NCBI RefSeq assembly: GCF_947623445.1
Contig: NC_135241.1
Span: 2,296,501 to 2,360,500, forward strand
Direction: 5' to 3'
DNA length: 64,000 bases
Source: Clavelina lepadiformis
Lineage: Eukaryota > Chordata > Ascidiacea > Aplousobranchia > Clavelinidae
Shown here: positions 33,237 to 45,950 of the stretch, one piece after another
Layout: the number at the start of each line of letters is the position of its first letter
Position numbering within the stretch: the stretch's first letter is position 1
The notes under the pieces: generated by a model
The model's input: only the letters and a program-made list of their open reading frames with translations
Told to the model about the DNA's origin: nothing
Databases searched by the model: none
Made by a program: the position numbers and the translations under genes

Positions 33237-34761
33237 GATTAGCTCTATAATCCTGTGATCAAGTAGTCTAGTTGAAATATGTGATTGCAGGCTGGTGGCT
33301 CTTTTTTATCTTCTAGAAGAGAACAAAAATTTCCTAGAATTCTACTGTTTATAGGTTTTTATGTAAAAAAACAAACAAATTAAATCAAACACAATTCATT
33401 TTTTACTTTTAGGGCTCTATTAGATGGATAGAGTTGCTCAACTTGGACAACATTAGTTTATATTCTCATCTACTCAATAGTGGTTTTAAATACATTTAGG
33501 TCCAGCAAAAACATAACACAGTAATTAGACGTTTGGCTTAATCATTTTGTTTTGTTGTATTTTAATGCTTACAATTTTAGAAACTTAAGATGGCGCTTTA
33601 GGGCGAAATATATTTCTCAACAAGCAACTTTCTGCCCGGTATCATTCCCATAGTATACGCTAGTTAACCTTTGCACTGGCTTTGCCACTCACTTTGCGTT
33701 CATGAGTGTTTCTAAACCTGATCTGAGCATGCTTTCTACATTTTTGCAACAATATAGGCCTAGCATGCAATGCTATAGCATGGTTGACACAATTTATTTC
33801 CCTTGCAGAAAATAGTCTAAGCGACACCACATTACCGCATTATTCCTGATTTGCTACATTTAGTATATACATATTAATTATAACTGGCAATGCTTTTACG
33901 ATGTCATCACGCAAAATCCTGATGACGACAAATAAAACGGTAGATTGGTTGAAAATTCTGCAAAAAAAGCTCTCTTGTGAAGGGGATTTCCTTCAGTGGC
34001 CAAGCTCAATTCCTAGATTCATGGATATCTTATGTGAAAAAAGTTTCATCAATTTAGGAACTAATTAGGGATTCAACAAATTGAAATGTTCCAAATAAAA
34101 AGTATAAAACAGTTTAGCAATTAAAATAAAACAAATAATCTTAACAAGAAATAAACAAATTACAATATGAGAAATTTGTCAAAGTGGATAATTTCAAACA
34201 AAAATATGGGATCTGACCTGCTGATCTGGCTTTATCCAACTAAAACTGTTCTAAAAGTTTTATTACTTTGTAGAATAAGTAGACGTCTGTCAATAACGGT
34301 AAGCCTACATCCAAAATGTGAATCTATTCAAAATGAAGATATATAATCTCATTTGATATATAACAAGCCACGGTGGCAAATAATAAAACACCTTTATGAG
34401 CCATTTAACTTTTCTGTAATACTTTTTCGTATGTGCACTTAAGCTAACGAATAACATTAAGCGGGCGCCGGACTTCGATTGAAGCAAATCTTCATCCTCA
34501 TCTTCAGGCAAACTTCTCATATAGAATCAAAATGGTGTGATGGCGCAAAAGCGCCGAAAACTTATCGCCTAAAGTTATGTCCTTTAAACGCGTTGTAAGA
34601 ATGAATTCTTTGCCTTGTATTTTGTTTGGAGAAAAGGGTATTGCCTGGTATCCTGTCTGGGCTCCAAGACTAGCTACTTATGATTTTTTGTGCCGTTTTA
34701 ATTCCAAAATGATAAAAAGAACAAAAATGAAAATAGTACTAAAAAAGTAGAAGATGATTGA
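33237..34761. other. No gene seen
   Basis: Upstream region of FBXO21 copy 2. AT-rich, with no exon, RNA gene or clear repeat recognised. Confidence 0.5.
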
Positions 34762-34764
34762 TTA

Positions 34765-37547
34765 CACTGGCCAACAAAAAAAACATTTTTTTTGAGTGCC
34801 AAAGATATTTTGATGGTTTCTGGGTAATTTTGGGCTGCTGAGTCCGAAAATAACATTCGTTTCTTTGAATTGGCTCTAGTTTTTGAGATATCGATGTTTT
34901 TTATTTTTGACGAGAGAAAAATCGTTAACTTTAGTATCTGCCAATTGTGAACACAAGCATCAGTAAAATGCATATTGGAAATGTCTCTTAGGCAGTATGC
35001 ATTACTTATTTTGGACGAGATACTCCACTATGTCTATTTGTTATTGTAGCATCCCATTACTTCAGAAACAAGGCATTGAAAACACTCCATTTTCGGCATC
35101 ATTCTGATAAGCTACAGTTTCTTTGTATTGTTCACCACATGTACAGTGTAGCGTACTCCCTTCAGTTATCACATCATATCAATATCTCATTTTATAGCTA
35201 TATTGTTGTAGACTAAAGATGTTGTAATCAGAATTTAATAGTTCTGTAGCCAGAGAAAGGAATACCACGAGTCAAGTTCAAGCTATTGCTCACATAAGTA
35301 AGTTTGGAAAACGTGGAGGTTTTTTGTAATTCAAGTGAGAATTGAGTTCATTAGTGGAAGTTTGACAATATGCTTAGGCCTTGTCACTGGGAGGATGCAT
35401 TTTCCTGTGACTGAATTGACAACCTGTCACATTTTCGTTCAGTATATATATGCTCTGCAAGTGAGAGCAGTGGAAGTGTGTTCGAAAGCAGTTCATTCAT
35501 TCCAGAGCCATTCAAGCAGGAGGAGCTGAGCGATCTTATCAGGGATCTCAACTTATCCAAAGAAATTTTGGCATCCTGACTCAAAGACAAAAACTGCCTT
35601 GGAACCGGAGCTTCAATAACATTCTACCGTACAAGAGAGAAAGAATTACTTTCGTTTTTTAGCCAACAAGATGACCTTGTTTACTGCAAAGACATCGAAG
35701 GGCTTCTGCTGAAAATGGGAGTGCCACAATATAGACCTCAAGAGTGGCGCTTATTCATAGACAGTTCGAAAAGGAGTTTGAAATGTGTATTGCTACATAA
35801 TGGTAACAGATATGCATCTCTCCCAATTGGCCACTCAACAAAACTAAAAGAAGAGTCAACAACATTAAAACGGTATTACAGAAACTGGATTATGACTCTC
35901 ACCAATGGTAAATCTGTGTAGACTTGAAGATGGTAAATTTTTTGCTTGGCCAGCAAAGCGGATATACAAAATACCCATGTTTTATCTGCTTGTGGGATAG
36001 CCGATCGCGCACTGATCACTGGGTGAAGAAAGGGTGGCCACTTAGAGATTCCATGAGAGTAGGTGAAGGTAACATCATAAATGAACCTTTAGTTGCTAGA
36101 GAGAAGATCATCATTCCACCGCTGCACATAAAACTTGGTTTGATGAAGCAATTTGTGAAAGCCTTGCCTGCAACTGGGGATTGCTTCAACTATATTTGCA
36201 GAACATTTCCTGCTTTGACCATCGAAAAGCTTAAAGCAGGCATTTTTGATGGCCCTCAGATCCGCAAACTCATAAAGGATGTGTGTTTTGTGCAGTCCAT
36301 GACAGACACAGAGTCTGCTGCTTGGCAATCGTTTGTTTTAGTCACACAGAACTTTCTTGGTAACCGAAAAGCTGAAAATTACCAAGAATTGGTGGAAGAT
36401 ATGCTTTCCAAGTTGAAAGATTTGGGTGTGAAGATGAGTATCAAGGTTCACTATCTCTTCAGCCACTTAGATCGTTTTCCTGCAAACCTTGGTGATCTAA
36501 GTGAAGAGCAGGGAGAAAGGTTCCACCAGGACATTAAGGTCATGGAAGAGAGGTATCAGGGCAGGTGGGATGCCCATATGATGGCCGACTACTGTTGGAG
36601 TCTCCAACGTGACTGCTTGGCTGCATCACATTCCAGAAAGTCGTACAAAAGAAAATTTACAAGCATCGACTAATTTTTTTGTATTACAGTACCGATATAT
36701 GATTGATTAGCGTGCTTTGACAGCTTACTAAATGTACTTTGAGCGTTACTAAAAGTAGTGTTTGTGCTTTGACGTCGCCTGTTTTTGCGTTACAAAAATC
36801 TGTTGTTTACTGCTAACATCGCCTAAGTTTTATAATTTTTGCTTGATTTTCACATGAAACATGATTCGCGTAAAGAAGGCTCTCTGTGTTAACGATTGCG
36901 TCTTTAACAATATCGCATCAGAAATAGATGAATACTGTGTAATGAAAAGTGGTATATGGTACCTTAGCCTGTAAGGTTTACCCACTACACTACAAAGTCT
37001 GTTTCCTTGTGTATATCTTAACAGTGAACTTTGATAGACTTCAGCAATAATGACACAGGAATGACTACTGTTTAATCTGATTATATTTGAAGCTTCTTTG
37101 AACGAATACATCAAGATAGAACATTGTGACAGCAACAGCATAAAGACATGTTGCGGCGTTGAACGTAGAAACCAAAAGGGACTGAATAAATCAAAATGCA
37201 CGCACAGGTGAAGCATCGATTACGTCACAAAGTGTTATGCTTCATTGATTCCATAGATGAGAATTCTATGTCGTACACAATTTTATATTACATTAAGTGA
37301 TATATTTATCACAACTGTATGCACATGATTGAAAAGACAGATGTAGACTCATCGAAGTTGTAGTATAAAGATAATTTTACCTATGTCAAAATTTGCGTAT
37401 TTTTAGCACTTTTTGAAACAAAAACATGGAATATCTCAAAAACTAGAGCCAATTCGGAAAAACTAATGCCATTTTTGGATTCAGCGACATAAAAATACCC
37501 TAAAACCGTTGAAACTTTCTTGGCACCAAAATGTGTGTTGACCAGTG
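34765..37547 (+). mobile_element. CMC-like (CACTA/Mirage/Chapaev) DNA transposon, 2.8 kb, decayed
   Basis: Inverted ends of roughly 160 bp (34765-~34930 and ~37385-37547) begin CACTGG. They share blocks such as 'gaattggctctagtttttga', and are flanked by the 3-bp duplication TTA (34762-34764 and 37548-37550). CACTR ends with 3-bp duplications are typical of the CMC superfamily. The interior encodes a broken transposase-like protein on the plus strand. The outer ends differ appreciably from each other, so the copy is not recent. Confidence 0.75.
35530..36673 (+). pseudogene. Transposase-like protein of the 34765-37547 element, broken
   Basis: The best piece is 35924-36673, about 250 codons. 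Visible motifs: 'EWRLFIDSSKRSLKCVL', 'MVNFLLGQQSGYTKYPCFIC' with a following H (C-x2-C then H, 'CFICLWDSRSRTDHW'), 'GIFDGPQIRKL' and 'SEEQGERFHQDIKVMEERYQ'. The D, D and E in the first, second and last blocks could form an RNase H-fold DDE triad, and the C-x2-C...H insertion resembles that of CMC transposases. I know this protein from many invertebrate genomes only as an uncharacterised repeated family, so the CMC label is inference. The upstream part is interrupted. Confidence 0.65.
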
Positions 37548-37550
37548 TTA

Positions 37551-40500
37551 TAATTTTGGGCAAGTAAGAAAATAGATCTTTGCTATAATTTTATAGGCTA
37601 AACCCTATTACGGTACTATTATCCTATTCCCTCTGGTTTTGCAGGCTGAGTTCATGTTGAGATATCCTCCCAGGGGAATTTTATGTAAGGTGGTTGCACG
37701 TGAAGGTGCTGGCGAGAGAGCTCTGGCTCTGTTAACAAACGTGAAATCCGCTGGAGAAAAACTTCTGTAACAATTACAAGAAATCTTATGAAGGAAAGAA
37801 AAAATCTAAGTTCTATAGCAAAAATCGTCAATTATGAGAGGGTCATTATAAAATTTATGCAGAATGATAATGATGACCGGTGAGATGTACTGGACAATGC
37901 TGGTATACACTGCGATACAAAATATGCGTTTATAGTTTAGTGATCATGAAGAACAAGCGGCCGACCTTTTTAAATGGCAACGCTTGTTACCATTATTCAT
38001 TGTTTAGCAGGCTTAGGCTAATACCATCATTGTCGATGTCATACCTTGCCATTTTCAGCGCCATCTATATTCTATACTACTACGAATATGCAGACCTTTG
38101 ATTGAGTTATGATTTAAAATGTTTTGTGTAATGCGCTATAAATCTGATAGTCAGTCGGTTTTGCTTGTATTGATCGGTTGTTCCGATGGTAAACTCTACA
38201 AGCAATAAGCTATCTTTCAGGTTGTAATCCATTGACCTGCCTATTCATTAAATACAGTTGAGCATTTTTTTGATAATGCTAACGATTTTTTCTTGGCAGT
38301 ATGTGGCGTTTTGAGAACAACCAAGTACGTTTTTCTACTATTATGCCATGTCAAGTTTTATTCGTAATAACGGGAGACAAATCGGGATTAACACCGGATT
38401 AAAATATCTTGTTAATACGAACGCTCTGTGGCCTAATACTCGCGACAGATAAACCGCCTGGCTCTGTCGCTCTGTAAGCAACCGACATTGTAAGGACAAA
38501 GCGAATACAACAAACGGGAGAAGATAAGCACTTGAAAACCATTTCATCCTTCCCTGTGTAGTTAGGGTACGCAATTGGTTTGAATAAGACACGAGCTGCG
38601 TCGAGCACATTTTCCCTCTAAGTACATTATTTGAATTAGGTGACACAACAGCTAGTGATTTGTACGCTGAGAGTAATTTACCGTTATAGACAGTTCAATT
38701 AATTGGAGACACTTTCGTAGCTTGAGCACAAATAAGCCTGCTGCTGGTTTAAGCAAAAAAGGAAATTCAGAAGCTCGCAAATGCTGCAGGGGAGATTACA
38801 ATAGCTCAAAATGGGAGCACTGCAGCTCTTATGATCTAGTCTTAGTGCATACAACTACGTTTAAGGCAGTGTTGCGGTCAATTAAATCTTCAGAATAAGG
38901 AAAGCTTATCATGATTGGTACGACCAGTTATATCGAATTGGGTTGTCGTGATATTTGTTTGATTTGAAGGGTCGATACAGTCGATACGTCATTGCACGTG
39001 GAAGTGCGTCAGTTATTGACAGCACAATTCAAGTTTTCCCAGTTTCCTTAGAGAAAAACACCATCTATGTTTAGGCCAATCCGAAATCTTGTACAAATCA
39101 TTGCAAGCTTCGCAAGAAGTAGACTTCCTAGAGCGTTAAAGAACGACCTACATGTGATTTCGAACTTTGTTTGTTTTGTTAAGTAACAATGAACACAAGC
39201 GAAGCTACAACTGCAACAGCTTGTACAAGGAAAGCTTAGTTTTTGTTTTGAAACAGCGTTTCGTTTATAGGTCAGATTTTGACGTAATTTGTCGAGACCG
39301 GATTAGCATGTTTGTTCAATTACCGAGACAAATTGCGTGGCATTGAAACATTTAATCACGGCGGTTTCATGGACGAGGTTACCTCAAACCTGCACTTTAA
39401 TTTGATGATGACTAATCGAACGACAATCATCAGGTTGAGTGTTTTATGTACACGAGCTGACCCTACGCTTAACCATACACGCGATGAGGTTTAATTCGTG
39501 TAAAACGTTAAGGGAAGTCCAAACTTTATTTACGCTTGCGTAAACGTGGCCGTATTTATCACCAAAAAAGTCGGCACGAAAATAGATTATTCGTCAATAC
39601 GAGACGTAAAATCAAGAACAGCTAGCGTAAGGTGTAGATGAGATAAAAACAAGTATAATACAGTTGGTTGGCGAGAGTAAATTACGGCAGTAAAAGTGTT
39701 TGTAGTTTAATGTAGGAAAAGGAGGAATATTTAATGTAGGAATATCTAATATGATTATGTTGTTAAACATTTTCACACAGAAAATTAGCTCAAACAACGC
39801 GCTAAAGAGATATTAAATGGACAAGAACAAAATCTGCTACGATATCAACTTACCTGTAACGTTGTCACTAACCAGTTAAATGTTGTTCAGGAGAAGAATT
39901 TACAAGTTACTTTTATCAGCATGACGTAACACGGTGGTTTTTAGAAGCAGTGTGAACGATTACTTTGCCTTGTTTATGTTTCTCTGTTAAGAAGCGTAAA
40001 ACGTGATGGAATAGTGTAAGACGCGAATTATGACCGTCAGTTGAAAACAACTTAGCCATCATTTTTGTTTTAAACACAGCACAAATCGTGTCAGTTAGCA
40101 GGTTAAACTACCATTGAAGTTCCTGCCGAAAGCACTGTTCCAGATGAGATTTGTGTATTCTTTGCTGGGCACGGTTTCTAGAAATATTTAACGACGAATT
40201 TTCAGCAAACGAAGTTACAACACAGAAACACTAACCGCCTAACCCTTTATCAAGAATGCCACAGTGAGAAACTAAAAGCTTGGTTAAACATTCAGGCTCC
40301 TTAAAAATAAGCTAGAATGATGTTTGAAATTCGTTAATATTTAACCGTATATTTGGAAATAACTCCAAGCTCGAGCCTACACTTCACAGCGGGCTGATAA
40401 TGGCAGGATGTATGGTAGAAATTTTATTACACCCGGCGAAGTCCAGGGCGTTGCCGGTAGCCTGGTACAGCATGTACAATTGTACATAGGTTAACAAGCT

Positions 40501-40739
40501 TATGCTTCATGTACACGCCAGCACCTTCTAATTATTTGAGACCTGCTAAAATAAGCCTCGCGGGAATAAATTATTTATTTTCTGCAACGCATAAGCTTGC
40601 AGGGTTGAATTAAAATTTGTAAAAATAATCGCCGAACCTGTATTTTAGATACGTAGACTGGCGTGCTGTTCGCAATTCTTGTACATTGCTATTATTCTGC
40701 ATGTAAAGAACATTCTGGAAACGAGTCGTTTATTCAAAC
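37551..40739. other. No gene seen
   Basis: About 3.2 kb upstream of the SH3BGR-like gene. Frames at 38341-38646 and 39312-39494 have no recognisable similarity. No repeat structure noted. It may hold the promoter and 5' UTR of the SH3BGR-like gene. Confidence 0.5.
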
Positions 40740-43700
40740 ATGGTGATCCGCATTTACTGGGCAAGCGTTACCGGTAACAGAAAGGTATCTTTTGTCTTTT
40801 GAGAGCCTATGCTTATTCACTAGTGCTTTAATTAAAATTTTATTATCTTAGACTTTATTATTGTTTGGTGTGTAAATTGTTCGCATCCTTGTGATTTGGT
40901 TTGAAGTTGATCTATCAACTATCGATGACAGCCGCCATAACTGTTATTTTGGCTGTGAAGGTGACGTCAGTATTATTAGGTTGTCGTTATTGTTGTTGGC
41001 TGTTATGTCTGACTTCGAGCGCGACGTCTCGTAGGCCAAAGAGAGAACATTATTGGCGAACGTGCTTGATGTTGAATTTCGCTTGTTTATAAGGAGAAAA
41101 CGCTTTCTAACAATTCAAATATAACCGTTGAGAGCTTGGTGAAAAGAAGTGATTTGGGATTGAGGTAACCTGTTCACTTTTCAAGCCTTACTGCACAACG
41201 CTTTTTCACAGTATTGTAATAGAAAAGCACCATGGAAATATCTATGACCAGTGTACTGTATGCATTTCTTTTGCTGCATGATTTATTGATTATAATTAGG
41301 GCCCGCAAAAGTCAATAAAGTCAAAAATTTTTAAGGACCTAGTCTGACCACGAATCAAAGAATAAAGTTGTTTTCAGCACCTAGGGGATTGTTTCTAAGA
41401 AGTTTATAGGTCAAAATAAAGTCAAAATTTACAATAAAGTCAAAATTTTCAATAAAGTCAAAATTTGTCAAATTATGGCTTTTGACAAAGTTTTTGTGTT
41501 TCTCGAGAGTAATTTTTGTAAAAATCCTCGTGGAAGCATTGTAAATCAGGAACTGAGACACAATTAAACCATATTAACCCATAAAAGCAGAAAATAAGTC
41601 ACAATGCCCACTTGGATCAGCAGTAACTTTTATCGCAAATTGTCCATTGTTTATTCATTGTTACGTATTTAAATAACTCTTACAAAACACTTCCTCTTCA
41701 TAAACGTGGTCTTTTCGAAGATCAACAGTTTGGATTTTAGGAATAGCCTACTGACATTCTGTAATACAAAAATGTCTAAGCAAGCTAAATCGTCTTCAGC
41801 AAAAGTTAGACAGATTTGTCGAGATTTTTCTGATGAATTTAATGCAACTCCCGGGGGTGATTTAAGGTGCAATTTTTGCGATGTTTTAGTGAAGTGCGAT
41901 AAAAAGTATTTTGTTGAAGGCCTCAGGAAAAGTAAACACCATCAAGCTGGATTGGAGCAACAACAAGCATTCCCTGTTTAATTTGCTGTTTATTAGAATT
42001 TACCATGCGGAGAAAATCGAGGCAAAGTGTCCTTTTCACAAGGACAAAATAAAACAAGCTACCTAAATCTATCGCCAAAGAACACGACGCACTTTTTATA
42101 ATCAATATAACACCTTGAATTTTCGACAAAATATTATGTTTGGGTAACTGGAGGAAGAACTGTGGCCTCTACAAATAAGCAATGTTGTTAGGTCAAAATA
42201 AAAATGGCCCTAATTATAATACATCGGCCGCTACACAATTACTATATCTGTTTAAGTCGATATTGTTTGTTGCGGTAGGAAGCAAATCCCTCCCCGCATA
42301 TTTTCAAATATTAGTTTTCTTTTCGATTTCATTTGACACGCATGACCAAACACGCTGGAACTGGCGTCATCTCTAAATTGAACTACGGGTTATGGGGTTC
42401 TAAAACATTTGATAAATTGGAACGTTAAACGAAGTTTCAATTGTTGAAAGAATTACATTGTTAAACTTTGTACGAGATGCCCACAGGGGAGTGTGGTATG
42501 TTCGTGTTATTAAACCGCAACTTACGGTTTTGGTTTGTTATCGTTTCAAATTTTCCAAAGCAGATTCAATATTGATTCAATGTTGAAACCTAGGCTACGT
42601 TACAAAGAAAATATACTGTTAGGCTCAACCGGTTCTTTTTGTTCTTCATTTATAGCGACTAGTCAATTGTCATCTCCAACCTGAATATTTTGGCGTTGTA
42701 CTGTACTGTACGCTGAATAGTTTTAGGTACAAACCCATACAGCAATAAGGCTTGTGTGTGCACTATACATATTTTAACAACGGGGCGTGGTGACGGTCTG
42801 CGTGATATCGTCTCTTTCATAAAGTCATAGCGGGGTTGCTAGTCCCTAAACCCGGCCTTCATCGCCGCACTTAAACTTACGATATTTTCTCTCTGAAGTA
42901 GACGCTTCGATATACAACTATCGGTATAAATTATGAAGTGTTATTGCTGGACGCTTATCAACATTAAGGTTCTGTTTACACTGATCGTGACGTGGTTACT
43001 TGGTCGCATATAGGCCTAAACAGCAATGATTGTACTAACATTGGTTCCAAAGTCTTAATTGCTCTTATTGACAGGTTTTTCTAACGATTAAATGTTTCCC
43101 GGCAATCTGAATCATTAATCTTTATTTGCCCTGCTTGAGTATTCTCCCCAAAGTGTTATGGCATTACACCTTATAAAACAAATTTTACCAATGCAACAAT
43201 GTTTGTGTTAATGTTTGGTAAAAACCTTTTTTACTTGCGGTTTGATTCTGCTGTATAATTTATTTTCGTTGTCCAGTCATCCTAGCCAAATATTTTCGGA
43301 GTTATTTGGCTGCGCTATTTCGGCCGTGAATTTCGATTGTGGCTTCTTTTCACTTTACAGTAGAAAATATATGAGAAATCCAGCTGTATATAATGTTACG
43401 GACATCTTTAAAATACGTAATAACTTAGAGAGCGATGGCGCTTTTGTAGTGGATGCAATGACAGCGCAAAATCGTCGAGCAGAGATTTTACTTCCAGAAT
43501 TATTCCTAATGAGATGAAAGGTCATGTGAATTAAATTTAAAGACTACCTGGGTTCGCGATCTTGCGACGTCACCGTATCCGACAATTGCCAAACAATCGG
43601 TTTCATTGTCGCCAGCGCTCGTGGGAAGCAACTAAAATCGTTTATTCTATTCTGTGCAACTGGAAACGACAATAGGTGTCACAGGGCGGACACATTTGTA

Positions 43701-44748
43701 TGTCATGTCAATAGTGTCCCTTGTCTTTTTGGTATCCAAAATACACTCTGTGTTTATAGTATTGTATGTTCATTGTACTTTCAATTCCTTGTCTCCTTAC
43801 CTGAAAGAGATCTTCTATAATTCAAAGGTTATTTCTGACCGATAAAAAATTATTGAAACTTAATCCATAAACTTTTAAACAAAAATCTTTTTAGATTCTG
43901 ATCATACTTCAATTAGTTAGTTTAACAAATTTGTGAAACAATTGTTTTTAAGATTGATGGAGATCAAACGCGACTTCGCTACGTCATCGAGAGCCTAAAC
44001 ATCTCTTCGGAATGGATTGACATCACAACCGACCCTTTGATCAGGAGCAAAATGAGAGAAGAGTGCGGCAATCCGAAGGCGCTTCCCCCGCAGATATTCA
44101 ACGAGTTTCGATACCTTGGGGTAAGAATCTTTACAATATGATACGTTCAATCATTGCATATGCTAACGTGCTCAAGGTTTGGGGTAAAACATGAGAAAGA
44201 TATCAATTTGTTGTCATAAGCTCATTCGTGTTTGTCATCATTAGGAGGTGCCAGATATGGACGAATACGTCGAACAAGATCGCACGCTTGAGTGGTTTGG
44301 CCTCGATGACGCAGCGAAAGAAGGAACCACTGAAATCGATGGCACACTGCCCAACGGCGTGGAGAAACTCACTGGCGACGCCAATGACGCCACGAACAAT
44401 CCAAGAGCACAAGCGTCGCCAACGTCAAGTATAGAGAACGAAAAACCTCCCAGTCCCAAAGAACCGTTACCGCCACCAAGCAGAAAGAATGTCTTAGCCG
44501 CTGCTGGGGCGTTCGAGGAGATAAAAAGTTCTCCACGGGCGGATAAACCCAAAGTTGTTTTCCCTCAGTCTCGTACACTTAACAGCGATCCCCCAAGCAA
44601 GTCCTCCATGGACGAAGAAAGACGGAGACGAATCCTCGGTTTGTCCGCTAGCGACAACGCGAACACAACCGCAGTAACAAAGCTATCTGCCAAGAAAGAC
44701 ATGCCGAATGGAAATCGGGACGCCAGTAAAATGTCAGTCGCTACTTAA
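40740..44748 (+). CDS. SH3BGR-family protein (three exons, 238 aa)
   Basis: Predicted exons: 40740-40784 ('MVIRIYWASVTGNRK'), 43953-44120 and 44245-44748. All junctions are phase 0 with good GT-AG sites. The first about 95 residues form the thioredoxin/glutaredoxin-like fold of SH3 domain-binding glutamate-rich proteins: 'MVI+VY..S.TG' start, 'LPPQIFNEFRYLG' (family PPQIFN...Y.GD) and 'DRTLEWFGL' (family ENN.V..FLGL). The active-site cysteines of true glutaredoxins are absent, as usual in this family. The remaining about 140 residues are polar, proline- and serine-rich, with 'PPSPKEPLPPPSRK', a candidate SH3 ligand, rather than the Glu-rich tail of vertebrate SH3BGR. The molecular role of the family is poorly defined. 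Intron 1 (about 3.2 kb) carries a hAT remnant. Confidence 0.88.
41297..42212 (+). mobile_element. hAT-like DNA element in SH3BGR intron 1
   Basis: The ends TAGGGCC / GGCCCTA are flanked by the 8-bp duplication attataat (41289-41296 and 42213-42220), which fits hAT. The left end contains a short tandem repeat of 'aataaagtcaaaattt' (about 41410-41465). Inside, 41772-41981 encodes only a BED/CGGBP1-type zinc-finger segment, and no catalytic domain is present. It is a deleted, non-autonomous copy of about 0.9 kb. Confidence 0.82.
41772..41981 (+). pseudogene. BED/CGGBP1-like zinc-finger fragment of a hAT transposase
   Basis: A 69-codon frame starts 'MSKQAKSSSAKVRQIC'. 'LRCNFCDVLVKCDKKYFVEG' and 'LRKSKHHQAG' place Cys-x2-Cys ... 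His as in the N-terminal DNA-binding finger of hAT transposases and the domesticated CGGBP1. The frame then ends, with no dimerisation or DDE part in the element. The domain alone could bind DNA if expressed, but nothing here shows expression. Confidence 0.65.
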
Positions 44749-44968
44749 GATTTTCTGTTTCTGTGCGTGACGTCTTCACATTGTGCAGTTATTATAAGAT
44801 TTTTGTATAAACCTGTATTTTTGTGTTACTGGCAGCAAGATTTGTGTGTTTTGGAAGTATAGTGAGCCGAGGGACAATGATTGAGCGAACCTATTTTGTT
44901 TTTAACCCGTGCTATATTACTCGTAAATGTACATAAACAGTGTACTGGTCATTTTCATGGTTTATTTT

Positions 44969-45950
44969 TCAAAGAGCGATCAACCAAACTTCGTTGCGTC
45001 TATTAAACAGCTGGGAAGGGCTGTCATAGCCAACAGCATAGAATCTTGTGCGGTCGACTTCAGAATCGAGAACACCGTTTTCTAGAAGGCTATCGTGAAG
45101 CATAGACGCCTGAGTGCGCCAATCCTGAGCGTTAGCCCAACCAGAAAAACGTCTAAAACAAAATTATTAACCGCGACACCGTGTTTGTTACTAGCAAAGT
45201 AAAGTTGATATTTGACATACCGCACATAAACTGTCAACGGGGCCCTATGCTCAGTACGAATCAGACCGTCAGTAGGCTTAGGGGGAGCCAACTGGTACTT
45301 AGACGGAAGATAGAAAGCCATGGTGTAGGTGACGTTGCAGAAAGGACAATCTTCACGAGGCATCTCGGTGGTTACTGGAACGGTCATAGCCATGTTCATC
45401 GCTGTACAGAAACAATTGTTAGACGACCGAAACAAGCTGCCTAAGACAGAACGACAGTTAATACCTTCAATGTTCGATCCTTGGATGTAACCAAACAGCC
45501 TCCAGAAGGCAATGCTTCCAGCAATGTCGAAGTTAGAAGCAGTGACGGAACTTACGGTCCAGTTTGCAGCTGGGTAGTTGCGTACCTCGAAAGAACCATC
45601 CTAAGCATAAGCCAGCCACGTTAAAGGAGCAGTGTTTTTTTTAAGGTGTTTTGGGGAACCGAAACGGTCCCCCAAATTTCTCCAGCGGTTTCCCAAAATT
45701 TGGACTTGCAACTACTTTGGTATTTAAATGAAACACTTGCGGTCTCTTAAAACTACTTAGCGGTCACCCAAACCAAACCTTAAAACAAAACCTGTAAAGG
45801 AGTATTTAATAATAAAGCGATGAAAACTCATACCTTGGGCTGATTCGACTTTAGCGTCCAGTCTGGTTGCTCGTAACCATTGTAAGGGGGCATACTACTA
45901 GCACCCGACAACAACACCGCGACCAACAACAGATAAAGATGCATCTTCAT
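44969..45950 (-). CDS. SOUL/heme-binding protein A, predicted secreted (four exons, 205 aa)
   Basis: Predicted exons: 45950-45834, 45600-45465, 45401-45221 and 45152-44969; junction phases 0, 1, 2. A signal peptide ('MKMHLYLLLVAVLLSGASS') precedes a SOUL domain: 'FEVRNYPAANW', 'FWRLFGYIQGSN', 'MAMTVPVTT' (family KI.MTAPV) and 'YDSPSQLFNRRNEVWLI' (family GYNSP...NRNNEVWLI). HEBP/SOUL proteins bind heme or other tetrapyrroles; the partner here is unknown. It contains a CPFC pair in the loop after MTVPV. AATAAA on the minus strand (44966-44961) begins two bases after the stop, giving a very short 3' UTR. Convergent with the SH3BGR-like gene, whose stop is only 220 bp away. Confidence 0.92.

Noticed and set aside
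38341-38646. Two overlapping minus-strand frames of 70-100 codons
   Set aside because: No similarity recognised, and two frames over the same bases suggest chance openness.
43215-43517. A 100-codon plus-strand frame inside SH3BGR intron 1, considered as an extra exon
   Set aside because: Not homologous to the family, while exons 1 and 2 already join in phase across the conserved fold.
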